In this document: piece after piece, positions 1-10,348 of the stretch | Position numbering within the stretch: the first letter of the stretch is position 1 | Layout: every line of letters begins with the position of its first letter | Source: Aerococcus viridans | GTDB lineage: Bacteria > Bacillota > Bacilli > Lactobacillales > Aerococcaceae | DNA: 64,000 bases | Direction: 5' to 3' | Assembly (NCBI RefSeq): GCF_002871935.1 | Contig: NZ_PNHQ01000007.1 | Coordinates: 30,369-94,368, forward strand | The notes under the pieces: generated by a model | What the model was told of the DNA's origin: nothing | What the model saw: the letters and a program-made list of their open reading frames with translations, nothing else | Database searches by the model: none | Position numbers and translations under genes: made by a program

Positions 1-42
1 TTTACTGGCGAAACGACTGACTGGGAAGGTACTGCTCAATAA
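1..42 (+). CDS. pstS: PstS phosphate-binding lipoprotein, C-terminal end (partial)
   Basis: The first 13 codons of the window read in frame 1 to a TAA at 40-42, ending in Trp-Glu-Gly-Thr-Ala-Gln. The rest lies upstream of the window. Identity rests on position: it is immediately upstream of pstC, pstA and pstB on the same strand, where the phosphate-binding protein gene normally sits. The tail is too short for a family call on its own. Confidence 0.6.
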   Translation, partial: FTGETTDWEGTAQ

Positions 43-82
43 TTCCGACTAGTTAAGTAACAACTAAAGGTTTATCTTATTA

Positions 83-117
83 GAGTTGCTACTCCTATAT
101 AGTAGCAGCTCCTTTTA
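83..117 (+). terminator. Hairpin with short T run between pstS and pstC
   Basis: GAGTTGCTACT (83-93) pairs with AGTAGCAGCTC (101-111) with one G-U, a 7-nt loop and CTTTT after it. A weak terminator at this point would let pstS be made in excess over the membrane subunits, as is common for ABC binding proteins. The T run is short, so leaky termination or 3'-end protection is more likely than a full stop. Confidence 0.6.
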
Positions 118-255
118 TGTTTAGAAGCTACTTTGAATTATTCAGAGGTAGAATAACCAATTGTGAATTTATGGGGTTTTTAAAACCGTCCAGATAAGTT
201 ATAATTTCCCTTGGACACATTTTTATCGTGAATTTGAATTTAATAAGGAGAACAT

Positions 256-1131
256 ATGAAACAAAATAATATGTTGGAAACAGTCATGAAGTATATCTTC
301 ATGTTGGCTGCTTTCACTTCAATTCTTGCCTTGTTAGCAATTTGTTACTTTATCTTTGCAAGAGGAATTCCTTTTATGGCTGATTATGGCTTTGGACAAT
401 TCTTGTTTGGAGACAAATGGCAACCATCTCAAGAAATTTTTGGGTTAGCACCAATGTTAGTGGGTTCACTATATGTGACCCTGATAGCATTTGTACTTGG
501 TGTACCAACAGGTGTATTTACGGCAATGTTTATGGCATTTTATTGTCCACCCAAATTACATAAAGTGTTGAAACCAGCAATGAACTTGATGTCTGGTATT
601 CCTTCTATTGTATTTGGTTACTTCGGTTTACAAGTATTGGTTCCAGGACTTCGAAACTTTGCAAGATCTATAGGCATTGCCTCAAATGGTATGAGTATCA
701 TGACAGCTGGTATTGTTTTAGCAATTATGATTTTACCTACTATTATTACCATGTCTGAATCATCTCTGCGTGCAGTACCAAAAACTTACTATAATGCATC
801 AGTTGGTTTAGGCGCTGACCATGATAGAACATCTTATGTGATCATGATGCCGGCCGCTAGATCGGGGATTTTCTCTTCTATCATTTTAGGTATAGGCCGT
901 GCTGTAGGTGAAACAATGGCTGTGATCATGGTGGCAGGGAACCAAGCAATTTTTCCACAAGGTTTATTTAGAGGTGCGCGTACAATGACTGCAAATATCA
1001 TCTTAGAGATGGCTTATGCAACTGGTAGCCACCAAAATGCCTTAATTGCAACAGGTGCAGTATTATTTGTGATTATCTTGATTATCAATGGTATCTTCGC
1101 ATATGTTAAGAGAACGGGGGTAAATGGTTAA
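256..1131 (+). CDS. pstC: PstC, phosphate ABC transporter permease
   Basis: This 291-residue integral membrane protein is one of the two permease subunits of the high-affinity PstSCAB phosphate importer. It has an N-terminal membrane segment at about residues 12-35 and a BPD-type permease core with several hydrophobic stretches. The conserved cytoplasmic loop that contacts PstB (GLGADHDRTS to the RAVGETMAV stretch) lies at about residues 180-230. AAGGAG lies just before the ATG. The stop codon overlaps the pstA start as TAATG, so translation is probably coupled. A possible promoter with a good -10 (TATAAT, 200-205) but a poor -35 lies upstream, as expected for an activator-dependent pho promoter; that is inference. 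Confidence 0.95.
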   Translation: MKQNNMLETVMKYIFMLAAFTSILALLAICYFIFARGIPFMADYGFGQFLFGDKWQPSQEIFGLAPMLVGSLYVTLIAFVLGVPTGVFTAMFMAFYCPPKLHKVLKPAMNLMSGIPSIVFGYFGLQVLVPGLRNFARSIGIASNGMSIMTAGIVLAIMILPTIITMSESSLRAVPKTYYNASVGLGADHDRTSYVIMMPAARSGIFSSIILGIGRAVGETMAVIMVAGNQAIFPQGLFRGARTMTANIILEMAYATGSHQNALIATGAVLFVIILIINGIFAYVKRTGVNG

Positions 1132-1946
1132 TGTCTAAAGTATTACGTGGGTTTACCTATTTCTTTGCAGCAGTTACTTTTGCTTCTCTTATTTGGATTG
1201 TTGGTTACGTATTAGTATCAGGTGTACCACATTTAAGTGCTGATCTTTTCGCATGGAAGTACACGACAAGTAACGTTTCAATGTTGCCGTCTATTATTAC
1301 AACCCTTTATGTTATCGGTGGATCGTTATTATTAGCTATTCCATTAGGTGTATTCGCTGGTTTTTACCTAGTTGAATATGCTGGAAAAAATAACAAATGG
1401 GTGGAGGCTATCCGTATTGCAACAGATACATTAACCGGTGTACCATCTATTGTATTTGGTTTATTTGGTATGCTAGCCTTTGTATCCGCAGCAGGATTCC
1501 AATATTCATTAATTTCAGGTATTCTTACTTCAGCAATTATGGTATTACCATTAATCATCCGTAATACTGAAGAAGCATTAATGTCAGTTAAAGACAATTT
1601 ACGTCAAGCAAGTTTCGGTTTAGGGGCTGGTAAATTACGTACAATTTTTAGAATTGTTCTACCAATCGCAATGCCTGGTATCCTATCAGGGATTATTCTT
1701 GCTGTTGGACGTATCGTTGGTGAAACAGCAGCCTTGATGTATACACTAGGTACATCAACATCACTACCTAACTCAATCTTCTCTTCTGGTCGTACATTGT
1801 CACTACATATGTATGTATTATCAAGTGAAGGGTTACACCGTGACCAAGCAAATGCTACAGGTGTAGTGCTATTATTAGTTGTATTAGTGATCAACGGCTT
1901 ATCTACATGGTTATCACAACGATTTACAAAAGGAGGACAAAATTAA
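1131..1946 (+). CDS. pstA: PstA, phosphate ABC transporter permease
   Basis: This 271-residue polytopic protein is the second permease subunit of the Pst importer and pairs with PstC in the membrane. It shows the same fold as PstC: an N-terminal membrane segment, hydrophobic segments from about residue 65, and the coupling loop GLGAGKLRT followed by [10 protein letters not shown] at about 165-200. Its start overlaps the pstC stop by one base. It ends two bases before the start chosen for pstB, so the three genes form one tight operon. Confidence 0.95.
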   Translation: MSKVLRGFTYFFAAVTFASLIWIVGYVLVSGVPHLSADLFAWKYTTSNVSMLPSIITTLYVIGGSLLLAIPLGVFAGFYLVEYAGKNNKWVEAIRIATDTLTGVPSIVFGLFGMLAFVSAAGFQYSLISGILTSAIMVLPLIIRNTEEALMSVKDNLRQASFGLGAGKLRTIFRIVLPIAMPGILSGIILAVGRIVGETAALMYTLGTSTSLPNSIFSSGRTLSLHMYVLSSEGLHRDQANATGVVLLLVVLVINGLSTWLSQRFTKGGQN

Positions 1947-1948
1947 TC

Positions 1949-2746
1949 ATGGTTGAAAACAACAATCTTAAAATAAAAATGCAGGCAGAAAATATGGACC
2001 TTTACTATGGTAACTTTAAAGCCTTAGAAGGAATCAACATGCCGATCTACGAAAAACAAGTAACAGCATTAATCGGTCCTTCTGGATCAGGTAAATCTAC
2101 TTTCTTAAAAACATTAAACCGTATGAATGACCTTGTTGAAGGTTGTCGTATTGAAGGTAAAGTTACATTAGATGGTAAAAGTATCTTTGATCGTGACATA
2201 AACTTAAATATGCTACGTAAAAATGTTGGTATGGTTTTCCAACAACCAAATCCTTTCCCAATGTCAATTTATGACAACGTTGCTTATGGACCACGTACTC
2301 ATGGTATCCGTGACAAGAATGAATTAGATGAAATTGTTGAAACTTCATTACGTGGTGCTGCAATCTGGGATGAAGTGAAAGATGACTTAAACAAAAATGG
2401 TATGGCTATTTCTGGTGGACAACAGCAACGGGTTTGTATTGCACGTGCCTTAGCAGTTAAACCTGATGTATTGTTAATGGATGAGCCAACTTCAGCCTTA
2501 GACCCAATTTCAACGTTAAAAGTTGAAGAGTTAGTACAGCAATTACGTGACGACTACACAATCGCAATTGTTACCCACAATATGCAACAAGCTGCGCGTG
2601 TATCTGACTACACAGGATTCTTCTACGCAGACCCAGAAACTGGTCCAGGTAGATCTCACATTATTGAATTTGGGGAAACAGACCAAATCTTTAATAACCC
2701 AACAAATACACAAACAGCAGATTATGTTGCTGGACGTTTTGGTTAA
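1949..2746 (+). CDS. pstB: PstB, phosphate ABC transporter ATPase
   Basis: This 265-residue ATPase drives the PstCA permease. It has Walker [11 protein letters not shown]-loop QQPNPFP, signature SGGQQQR, Walker [12 protein letters not shown] and switch histidine in VTHNMQQ. I chose the ATG at 1949 because AGGAGG lies 13 bases upstream and the product then has the family's usual length. An in-frame start at 1907 would overlap pstA by 40 bases and add an unrelated leader. Only one pstB is present and phoU does not follow it: a strong terminator comes next. Confidence 0.95.
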   Translation: MVENNNLKIKMQAENMDLYYGNFKALEGINMPIYEKQVTALIGPSGSGKSTFLKTLNRMNDLVEGCRIEGKVTLDGKSIFDRDINLNMLRKNVGMVFQQPNPFPMSIYDNVAYGPRTHGIRDKNELDEIVETSLRGAAIWDEVKDDLNKNGMAISGGQQQRVCIARALAVKPDVLLMDEPTSALDPISTLKVEELVQQLRDDYTIAIVTHNMQQAARVSDYTGFFYADPETGPGRSHIIEFGETDQIFNNPTNTQTADYVAGRFG

Positions 2747-2776
2747 TCCATATACCAAAAACCAATCACTTTTTCA

Positions 2777-2804
2777 AACCACCGGCATTTGTCGGTGGTT
2801 TTTT
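2777..2804 (+). terminator. Intrinsic terminator after pstB
   Basis: AACCACCG (2777-2784) pairs with CGGTGGTT (2793-2800), followed by a T run. It closes the pst operon and separates it from uvrA. Confidence 0.9.
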
Positions 2805-2858
2805 GATACCTTAAATTAAGCAGATTTTTAACAAGATGCTAGGATGAATATTGTACAA

Positions 2859-2872
2859 CGAACATACGTTTG
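2859..2872 (+). promoter_or_regulatory. LexA (SOS) box of uvrA
   Basis: CGAACATACGTTTG matches the Gram-positive LexA consensus CGAACRNRYGTTYG at every defined position. It lies between a possible -35 (TTGTAC, 2851-2856) and -10 (TAAAAT, 2876-2881; 19-base spacing), so bound LexA would block the promoter. uvrA is an SOS gene in related Firmicutes. An inverted repeat ATTCGCA/TGCGAAT follows in the leader near 2910. Confidence 0.85.
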
Positions 2873-2991
2873 TGTTAAAATAAAGGAGTATTCAAGACAA
2901 ATCATTCGCAGTAAATGCGAATTGTGTCATAATAGATAAGTGATTAATATAAGCAGTAACAGCTAAGGTATAGCAATAAGGAGTGGCACGT

Positions 2992-5811
2992 TTGAGAGAT
3001 TTAATTAAAGTAAGGGGCGCTCGTTCCCATAATCTAAAAAATATAGATATTGATATTCCTCGCGATCAAATGGTCGTAGTAACTGGTTTGTCAGGATCTG
3101 GAAAAAGTACTTTAGCCTTCGATACCTTATATGCAGAAGGGCAAAGGCGGTATGTAGAAAGCTTATCTGCTTTTGCACGTCAATTCTTGGGTAATACAGA
3201 GAAACCAGATGTAGACGCTATTGAAGGGTTAAGTCCAGCTATCTCAATCGACCAAAAGACTACCTCAAGAAATCCACGTTCAACAGTAGGAACGATTACT
3301 GAGGTGAACGATTATCTTCGTTTATTATATGCTCGGGTTGGCCAACCAATCTGTCCAAATGATGGTACCGAAATCACGAGTGAATCCCTAGATCAAATGT
3401 TAGACCGGATTTTAAGTCTACCAGAACGAACAAAGGTGCAGATTTTATCACCAGTTGTTTACGGTAAAAAAGGACAACATAAAAAAATTATTGAAGGGAT
3501 TCGTAAACAAGGGTACGTGCGTGTTCGTATAGATGGTGAAATCTATGATATTGATGATGTACCCGAATTAGCTAAGAACAAAAAACATCAAATTGATATT
3601 GTGATCGACCGTTTAGTGATTAAAGAAGGTATTAAAGGGCGTTTAGCTGATTCTTTAGAAGCGGCGCTTAGATTGGCTGATGGCTATGCAATCTGTGATT
3701 TGATTGATGGAGACGAGATCCTCTTCTCAGAGCATTATTCATGCCCACACTGTGGTTTTACTGTAGGCGAATTAGAACCTCGTCTATTCTCTTTTAATGC
3801 GCCTTATGGTGCTTGTGAGGAATGTACTGGCCTAGGGTCAAAAATAGAAGCCGATCCTAATTTAATTGTGCCAGATAAAAATAAAAGTTTGAAAGAAGGC
3901 GCGGTTGTTCCTTGGGATTCAAAAAGTTCTGCATTTTATCCAACAATGTTAGAACAAGCGGCAACAGCCTTTGGTGTGCCAATGGATGTGCCGTTTAAGG
4001 ATTTAAGCCAAGAACAACAAGACCTTATTTTATATGGTTCGGGAGAAGAAGAGTTTCATTTCCATTACCAAAATGAATTTGGTTCTGTCCAAGATAAAAT
4101 GCGAGTATTTGAAGGGGTTATCCCTAACGTACGTCGCCGTCATCAGTCTAGTCAATCTAAGACGATGCGAGAAGCTATGGGGCAGTATATGACCGAATTA
4201 GAGTGTCCAGTATGTCATGGTAAACGATTAAATCGTCAAGCATTATCAGTTAAAATTGCTGGTCAAGATATCGCTGAAGTTACGCATAAGGCAATCATTG
4301 ATACAATTGAATTTTTTAATCATTTAGATTTATCTGAACAAAATACAGCGATTGCACAACCAATTATGCGTGAAATTTCTTCACGATTGAATTTCTTAGA
4401 AGAGGTCGGATTGGATTACCTAACGCTAGACCGTTCTGCAGGAACCTTATCTGGTGGTGAAGCACAACGTATCCGTTTAGCAACACAAATCGGGTCAAAT
4501 CTTTCAGGGGTCATGTACGTTTTAGATGAGCCATCAATTGGTTTACATCAACGTGACAATGATCGGTTAATAAAATCTTTAAAACGTATGCGTGATTTAG
4601 GGAATACATTAATTGTGGTTGAGCATGACGAAGAAACGATGCGAGAAGCAGATTACTTAATCGATATGGGACCAGGTGCTGGTGAGTATGGTGGTGAAGT
4701 CGTTGCTGCTGGTACACCGGATGAAGTGGCGAATAATAAAGATTCCATCACCGGTCAATATTTAAAAGGTGATCGAAAAATTGACCTACCAGAAAAAAGA
4801 CGTAAGAAAGATAGAGGGGCTATTCATATTAAGGGGGCCGCTGAAAACAACTTAAAAAATGTGGATGTTGATATTCCTATTGGTCGTCTAAATGTCATAT
4901 CAGGTGTTTCTGGATCAGGCAAATCTTCTTTGATTAATGAAGTAATGAAAAAATATCTGGTACGTGAACTAAATAGAACGAAAACGCCGCATGGGAAAGT
5001 AGATGAAATATCTGGCTATGAATCATTAGATAAGGTGATTGATATTGACCAAAGTCCAATCGGTCGTACGCCACGTTCTAACCCAGCAACATACACGTCT
5101 GTGTTTGATGATATTCGTGAACTTTTTGCACAAACCAATGAGGCTAAACTACGTGGTTATGGAAAAGGACGTTTCTCATTTAATGTTAAAGGTGGCCGTT
5201 GTGAAGCATGTAAAGGGGATGGCATCTTAAAGGTAGAAATGCATTTTCTACCTGATGTATATGTGCCGTGTGAAGTGTGTCATGGCACTCGTTATAATTC
5301 AGAAACCTTACAAGTAAAATATAAAGGAAAAAATATTGCAGAAGTTTTAGACATGCGTATTGAAGAAGCTTTAGAATTCTTTGCCGCAGTGCCAAAAATT
5401 CGTCGTAAATTACAAGCAATTGTAGATGTAGGTCTTGGTTATGTTACATTAGGCCAACCTGCACCAACATTATCTGGTGGGGAAGCACAACGGATGAAGT
5501 TAGCAAGTGAACTTCAACGTGTTGCGACGGGCAATACCTTATATGTTTTAGATGAGCCGACAACAGGTCTACATACAGAGGATATTAAACGCTTAATCGC
5601 TGTCTTACAGCGATTGGTTGATGCGGGTAACACTATAGTCGTGATAGAACACAATTTAGATGTGATTAAGACAGCAGATTATATTGTTGATATTGGCCCT
5701 GAAGGTGGGGCACAAGGTGGTCAGATTGTGGCTTTTGGTACACCTGAAGAGGTTGCAAAAGTGAAAGGTTCTTATACAGGTAAATACTTAAAACCATTGT
5801 TGAAAAAATAG
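2992..5811 (+). CDS. uvrA: UvrA, excinuclease ABC subunit A
   Basis: UvrA is the damage-recognition ATPase of nucleotide excision repair and loads UvrB at lesions. It carries two ABC modules. The first Walker A is GLSGSGKS (about residues 32-39) and the second GVSGSGKS (about 640); the two signature motifs are [11 protein letters not shown] and [11 protein letters not shown]. Zinc-binding cysteine pairs are visible (CPHCGF/CEECTG, CPVCHG and [17 protein letters not shown]). I chose TTG at 2992 (939 residues) because AAGGAG ends 8 bases before it; a GTG at 2983 overlaps that ribosome site. uvrB is not adjacent, unlike the uvrBA order in many Firmicutes. Confidence 0.95.
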   Translation: MRDLIKVRGARSHNLKNIDIDIPRDQMVVVTGLSGSGKSTLAFDTLYAEGQRRYVESLSAFARQFLGNTEKPDVDAIEGLSPAISIDQKTTSRNPRSTVGTITEVNDYLRLLYARVGQPICPNDGTEITSESLDQMLDRILSLPERTKVQILSPVVYGKKGQHKKIIEGIRKQGYVRVRIDGEIYDIDDVPELAKNKKHQIDIVIDRLVIKEGIKGRLADSLEAALRLADGYAICDLIDGDEILFSEHYSCPHCGFTVGELEPRLFSFNAPYGACEECTGLGSKIEADPNLIVPDKNKSLKEGAVVPWDSKSSAFYPTMLEQAATAFGVPMDVPFKDLSQEQQDLILYGSGEEEFHFHYQNEFGSVQDKMRVFEGVIPNVRRRHQSSQSKTMREAMGQYMTELECPVCHGKRLNRQALSVKIAGQDIAEVTHKAIIDTIEFFNHLDLSEQNTAIAQPIMREISSRLNFLEEVGLDYLTLDRSAGTLSGGEAQRIRLATQIGSNLSGVMYVLDEPSIGLHQRDNDRLIKSLKRMRDLGNTLIVVEHDEETMREADYLIDMGPGAGEYGGEVVAAGTPDEVANNKDSITGQYLKGDRKIDLPEKRRKKDRGAIHIKGAAENNLKNVDVDIPIGRLNVISGVSGSGKSSLINEVMKKYLVRELNRTKTPHGKVDEISGYESLDKVIDIDQSPIGRTPRSNPATYTSVFDDIRELFAQTNEAKLRGYGKGRFSFNVKGGRCEACKGDGILKVEMHFLPDVYVPCEVCHGTRYNSETLQVKYKGKNIAEVLDMRIEEALEFFAAVPKIRRKLQAIVDVGLGYVTLGQPAPTLSGGEAQRMKLASELQRVATGNTLYVLDEPTTGLHTEDIKRLIAVLQRLVDAGNTIVVIEHNLDVIKTADYIVDIGPEGGAQGGQIVAFGTPEEVAKVKGSYTGKYLKPLLKK

Positions 5812-5828
5812 CATAAATACTAAAGACT

Positions 5829-5881
5829 AAACACTATGTTGACGATTAATTCATATTCATCTACCTTCATAGTGTTTTTTC
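5829..5881 (+). terminator. Terminator after uvrA
   Basis: AAACACTATG (5829-5838) pairs with CATAGTGTTT (5868-5877), running into T residues. The loop is long (29 bases), so the hairpin may be less efficient than its stem suggests. Confidence 0.75.
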
Positions 5882-5909
5882 TATAATAGAGAAGGAAGTG
5901 GGACGATAA

Positions 5910-7064
5910 TTGAAAATTGTACATACAGCAGATTGGCATATTGGGAAGATAGTGAACAATCACTCACTAATCGAGGACCAAGCTGCAATATTAGATGATT
6001 GGTTAAAACAAACCGCTGCCTTAAAACCAGATTTAGTGGTGATGGCTGGTGATTTATATGATCGAACCTTGCCTAGTAGTGAAACAGTACAGTTGGTTAA
6101 TGCATTGCTGACTAAAATGTCAAAACAACTAGCATGTCCCATCTGTATAATTGCTGGAAATCATGATGCTGGTGAACGAGTGGGATATGCAGCAGATTTA
6201 TTATCTGGACAAGACTTATATATGACAGGAGTTGCTAGTTCAGAAATTCAAAAAGTGGCACTGGATGAAGCAGATGTATATATGCTACCTTTTAGCGATC
6301 ATTTGACAATTAAACGTCTTTACCCTGAAGAAACGATCCGTAGTATTGAGGATGCTACGAAGGTTCAAGTAGCACGTATTAAAGAGAACTGGGATACTAG
6401 TCGATTGAACATTATCCTCTACCATGGCTATGTCACAGCAGGTGCAGTTGAAAATGCGGGGGATGATTTGGAAAAGTCTGATTCAGAGCGTCCATTATCA
6501 ATTGGTACGAGTGAATATGTACCCAATAGTGTTTTTGATGGCTTTGATTATGTTGCATTAGGACACCTACATGGTGCGCAGCAAGTAGGGAGTACTAGAA
6601 TACGTTACTCAGGCTCACCTTTGAAGTTTTCTAAATCAGAAGTCAACCACCATAAAGGCTTTTTAGAGATTGATTTGAATAAAGAGCAAGACACAATTGA
6701 GGTTAAAAAACATGCCTTAATACCAAGCAAGGATATGCGGGTAATTCGCGGACAATTTGAAACTTTACTACAAGGACAGTCTGATGACTACATTTTCTTT
6801 GAATTAACGGATGCTTATGCTCAACATGAAGCTATGAACCGGTTGAAGAAGCGGTATCCAAATGCTATGAGTTTGGAATATGTAGCTCTGGAAAATAAAC
6901 ATCAGCAAAATTTGAATGAAAAGCGCCAAGAAGTACAAGCAACGCCTGTTTGGGATCAGTTTGCCCAGTTCTATCAAAATAATACGGGTCAAGAATTATC
7001 TGCATTTCAGGCTGAAACCGTTCGGGATATTTTCCAGTCTAATCTAAAGGAGGACCATGCATAG
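5910..7064 (+). CDS. sbcD: SbcD, Mre11-type exonuclease subunit
   Basis: SbcD is the nuclease subunit of SbcCD, which cuts hairpins and protein-blocked DNA ends. The 384-residue protein begins with the metallophosphoesterase motifs HTADWHIGK (residues 5-13), GDLYDR, GNHDAGER, YHGY and GHLHGAQ, which supply the Mn ligands. The start is TTG behind GAAGGAAGTGGG. Its stop overlaps the GTG start of sbcC (TAGTG), the usual coupling of the two subunits. Confidence 0.93.
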   Translation: MKIVHTADWHIGKIVNNHSLIEDQAAILDDWLKQTAALKPDLVVMAGDLYDRTLPSSETVQLVNALLTKMSKQLACPICIIAGNHDAGERVGYAADLLSGQDLYMTGVASSEIQKVALDEADVYMLPFSDHLTIKRLYPEETIRSIEDATKVQVARIKENWDTSRLNIILYHGYVTAGAVENAGDDLEKSDSERPLSIGTSEYVPNSVFDGFDYVALGHLHGAQQVGSTRIRYSGSPLKFSKSEVNHHKGFLEIDLNKEQDTIEVKKHALIPSKDMRVIRGQFETLLQGQSDDYIFFELTDAYAQHEAMNRLKKRYPNAMSLEYVALENKHQQNLNEKRQEVQATPVWDQFAQFYQNNTGQELSAFQAETVRDIFQSNLKEDHA

Positions 7065-10000
7065 TGAGACCTATTCAACTTGAAATACAGGCTTTTGGAC
7101 CCTATAAAGAAAAAACGACCTTGGACTTTACAAAATTAGGTGACCAAAATTTATTCTTAATTTCAGGCGCTACTGGTGCAGGAAAAACAACCATCTTTGA
7201 TGCGATTGTGTATGCCTTGTATGGTAAAACCTCTGGATCTTCTCGTGATATAAATGAGTTGAAATCACAATTAGCTGAAGATGAGCGCGTGGCTTATGTC
7301 CGGTTAACCTTTATGATCCATGGGCAAACTTATACGGTAGAGCGAATACCTAAACAAAAACGCCCAACTAAGCGGGGGTTGATTCGTGAACAAAATGCGG
7401 AAGTCACCTTGGAGGGTGAGGACTTTACCCTTAGTAAAACCCAAGAAGTAGATAGTAAATTAGTTGACATTCTTGGCTTATCGGCAGATCAATTTAGACA
7501 GATTGTGATGTTGCCCCAAGGTGAGTTTAAGAAACTATTGGAAGCTAGCTCGGGCGAAAAAGAAGCTATTCTACGCACCATCTTCCATACCGATTACTTA
7601 GACCAGTTCCAACAAGCTATTGCTGAACGATTTAAGCAGACCAATCAAGAAGTTGGCAGCTTAAAAAAACAAGTAGACCAACACAGTCAATCATTCGTAA
7701 ACTTTGCGGATACTGAAGTAATAGAAGGCAGTCAACCGGTGTTAGGTGAAAATACGGCAGCTGCAATGCGCTTATCTGAAAAAGACCAAGTCCAAAACTG
7801 GGTAGACCGAGAAGAGTATGAAGCATTATCTGAATGGGCGAATATGAAATTGAGTCAATTAGACCAGAAAAATACGGGTTTAAGTCAACAAATTACTGCA
7901 GCTGAAACGACTATCCAAAGGCTACAATCTTATATGCAACTACTGGCTAAAAAGGAGGATTTAGCTAAGCAAGAAGCTTCTATTAAAGAACGTGAAACAA
8001 AAATTATAGGTGAGCGCCAATCCTTAAAGCAATATCAAGAAACACAAGCAGCCTATCAATTAATCCAGCAAATTCAAAAGTTGAAGGAGAAACAAGTTAA
8101 ATTACAGGCATTAGTAAGCGAAAAAGCCCAATCTTTTGAAGAAGTAAATGACCAATTAGCATCAGTGAAGCATGAACAAGCTGACTGGCAAGAACGAATC
8201 CAGCAAGTGGATAGCTTACGGGAAGATTTGCAAAGTTTAGCCATTCAAGAAAACAAATGGGATAGCTATCTAACACAAGAGAAGAACCTGAACAAAAAGG
8301 TTACTTATGGTCAAGATTTAGCTAATCAACTGGCAACCTTAATTCGTCAGATTCAAGAACAAGACCAGGCTGTTAAAGTTGGTGAAAATACGCTTAAAAA
8401 TCTAGAAAAAGAATTGAGTCAAATAGGGGATATCAGCCAAAAGCAAAGTTTAGTGGATAATAAGATTTATCAATATAACTTAGTTAGCAAGCGTTACCAA
8501 GAAATGGTAGATATAAACCAGCAAATTTCAGTACTTTCAGTTCAGGTTGAAACAGATAAGCAAGCATATCAAGACCAGTTGGATAAGCGAAATAAGCTAG
8601 AACTAGCTTATAGTCAAAACCTTGCGGGCGAATTAGCTAGCCAATTAGTTGAGGGAGAGGCTTGTCTAGTTTGTGGAAGTATTCATCATCCTGCGCCTGC
8701 GATAAGACAACATGATGAAATAACAAAAGATATGGTAGATGCCGCAATGGATGCCGTACAAGTAGCTTTTCAAACCTATTCGTCGAAGGCGGAACGATTG
8801 GCTGCAATTCAGGATAATTTTAATCAAACGCTAGATAGCCAAGAGATTGAAGGGTTAACTGCAGAACTTACAAATAACGATGATAAGCTTAAAATGTGGC
8901 AAGACCAGCTAGATAAAGAGGATGGAGATATTCAAAGTCTTCAAACTGACTTGGATAAGTTAAAAGAAAGTAAGCAAGACTTGGACCGGCAAATACTTGA
9001 GTCGACTGACCAGTTGAATGCGGCCAAGGATGCTTTAACACAAATGCAAATAGATATGTCGACGCTTAAAGGACAGAGTGAAGCAAATCAAACAGCAGTT
9101 GAACAGCTACGAGTAGAAATTGCACAATTAAGAGACCAACTAGTGGGCGAATCTAAAGCAGTTGTCACAGCCGAATACCAAGCAAAAAGTGCGCAATTAG
9201 CTGAAATTACTGCAAAAGACCAGGAATTGAAGGCACGTTTAGATAAGTATCAACAGGAAGCAACACAATTGGCTACCCAAATTACTGGCTATAAAGACCA
9301 GATCCAGCAAGGCGAAACCGAGTTGCATGCTGATCAAGCATCGCTAGCGCTAGCTTTAGCAGGTCGTGATGAGCGTCCAGAGGATATCCAAAAAATTCAT
9401 GAAGGCCAAGAAAATTGGACAGCAATTGAAAACAGGATTCAGCAATTTGATAAGGAAGTCTATGCCTTTAAGGAAAATAAAGTAGCGAATCAGGAACAAA
9501 TTGAAGCAGCTGGTTTGGATAAAGAGGCAGATGCTTACCAAGCTGATATGGACCAAGAACTTGACCAGTTAGCGAAAATTAAAGCAACTAAAGATCAAAT
9601 AATTTCTATCAAAGCCCAATTAGACCATGCCTTTTACTTATTTAAAGATAGCTTTACTGCTTATCAAGAAAAAGGGCGTCACGTTGGTGAATTATCACTA
9701 TTGAATAAGGTTGCGAATGGAAAAGAGAAAGCTTATGGTTATATTTCTTTTGAACGCTATATTTTAGGTTTATATTTTGATGAAATCTTGCATTATGCTA
9801 ACGAACGTTTGATGGCCATGACGCAAATGCGGTACGAATTTAGACGAATAATTGAAGGACAATCTGGTGCAGGTGCCAAAGGACTTGACCTAGCAGTATT
9901 TGATTATCAAGCAGGTGGGGAACGGTCAGTACAGTCTTTATCTGGTGGTGAAGGCTTTAAGGCATCGTTAGCTTTAGCGCTTGGTCTTTCTGATGTAATT

Positions 10001-10237
10001 CAAAACGATGCGGGTGGAATTGAAATTGGTACCCTTTTTATTGATGAAGGTTTTGGTACCTTAGACCAGGAATCCTTACAACAAGCGATTGAAACCTTAA
10101 CTGACTTGCAACAAGCTAGTGGCCGTATTGTAGGTATTATTTCGCATGTAGCGGAATTAAAACAACAAATTCCTGTACATTTACAAGTTTCTACTAGCAA
10201 CGATGGTTCTAAGGCCTTTTTTACAGGGGTTCAGTAG
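7064..10237 (+). CDS. sbcC: SbcC, Rad50-type ATPase subunit of SbcCD
   Basis: This 1057-residue SMC-like protein partners SbcD. The N-terminal half-ATPase has Walker A GATGAGKTT near residue 40 and the QMLPQGEFKKLL signature-like stretch. Long coiled coils rich in Gln, Lys, Glu and Asp fill about residues 185-900. They are broken by the zinc hook CLVCGS near residue 533, where two molecules join. The C-terminal half has the ABC signature SLSGGEGFKASL, Walker B LFIDEGFGTLD and the switch histidine in ISHVAEL. GTG start overlapping sbcD. Confidence 0.93.
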   Translation: MRPIQLEIQAFGPYKEKTTLDFTKLGDQNLFLISGATGAGKTTIFDAIVYALYGKTSGSSRDINELKSQLAEDERVAYVRLTFMIHGQTYTVERIPKQKRPTKRGLIREQNAEVTLEGEDFTLSKTQEVDSKLVDILGLSADQFRQIVMLPQGEFKKLLEASSGEKEAILRTIFHTDYLDQFQQAIAERFKQTNQEVGSLKKQVDQHSQSFVNFADTEVIEGSQPVLGENTAAAMRLSEKDQVQNWVDREEYEALSEWANMKLSQLDQKNTGLSQQITAAETTIQRLQSYMQLLAKKEDLAKQEASIKERETKIIGERQSLKQYQETQAAYQLIQQIQKLKEKQVKLQALVSEKAQSFEEVNDQLASVKHEQADWQERIQQVDSLREDLQSLAIQENKWDSYLTQEKNLNKKVTYGQDLANQLATLIRQIQEQDQAVKVGENTLKNLEKELSQIGDISQKQSLVDNKIYQYNLVSKRYQEMVDINQQISVLSVQVETDKQAYQDQLDKRNKLELAYSQNLAGELASQLVEGEACLVCGSIHHPAPAIRQHDEITKDMVDAAMDAVQVAFQTYSSKAERLAAIQDNFNQTLDSQEIEGLTAELTNNDDKLKMWQDQLDKEDGDIQSLQTDLDKLKESKQDLDRQILESTDQLNAAKDALTQMQIDMSTLKGQSEANQTAVEQLRVEIAQLRDQLVGESKAVVTAEYQAKSAQLAEITAKDQELKARLDKYQQEATQLATQITGYKDQIQQGETELHADQASLALALAGRDERPEDIQKIHEGQENWTAIENRIQQFDKEVYAFKENKVANQEQIEAAGLDKEADAYQADMDQELDQLAKIKATKDQIISIKAQLDHAFYLFKDSFTAYQEKGRHVGELSLLNKVANGKEKAYGYISFERYILGLYFDEILHYANERLMAMTQMRYEFRRIIEGQSGAGAKGLDLAVFDYQAGGERSVQSLSGGEGFKASLALALGLSDVIQNDAGGIEIGTLFIDEGFGTLDQESLQQAIETLTDLQQASGRIVGIISHVAELKQQIPVHLQVSTSNDGSKAFFTGVQ

Positions 10238-10262
10238 GACTTAAAGTAAACATTCGTGAAAT

Positions 10263-10278
10263 TAGGTCCATAGACCTA
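10263..10278 (+). promoter_or_regulatory. Perfect inverted repeat upstream of liaX-like operon (possible LiaR operator)
   Basis: TAGGTC-CATA-GACCTA is a perfect 6-bp inverted repeat 70 bases before the liaX-like start, followed by ATGAC. Cell-envelope response regulators of the LiaR/VraR/CesR group bind AGTC/GACT-like dyads before such operons. The assignment is inference from position and symmetry. A factor-independent hairpin is unlikely because there is no T run. Confidence 0.4.
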
Positions 10279-10348
10279 TGACATTTACCGCCTAAGTTGG
10301 CAAAATATAGATAACAAAGGAAAGCTAAACAACTAGGAGGTTGTCATA

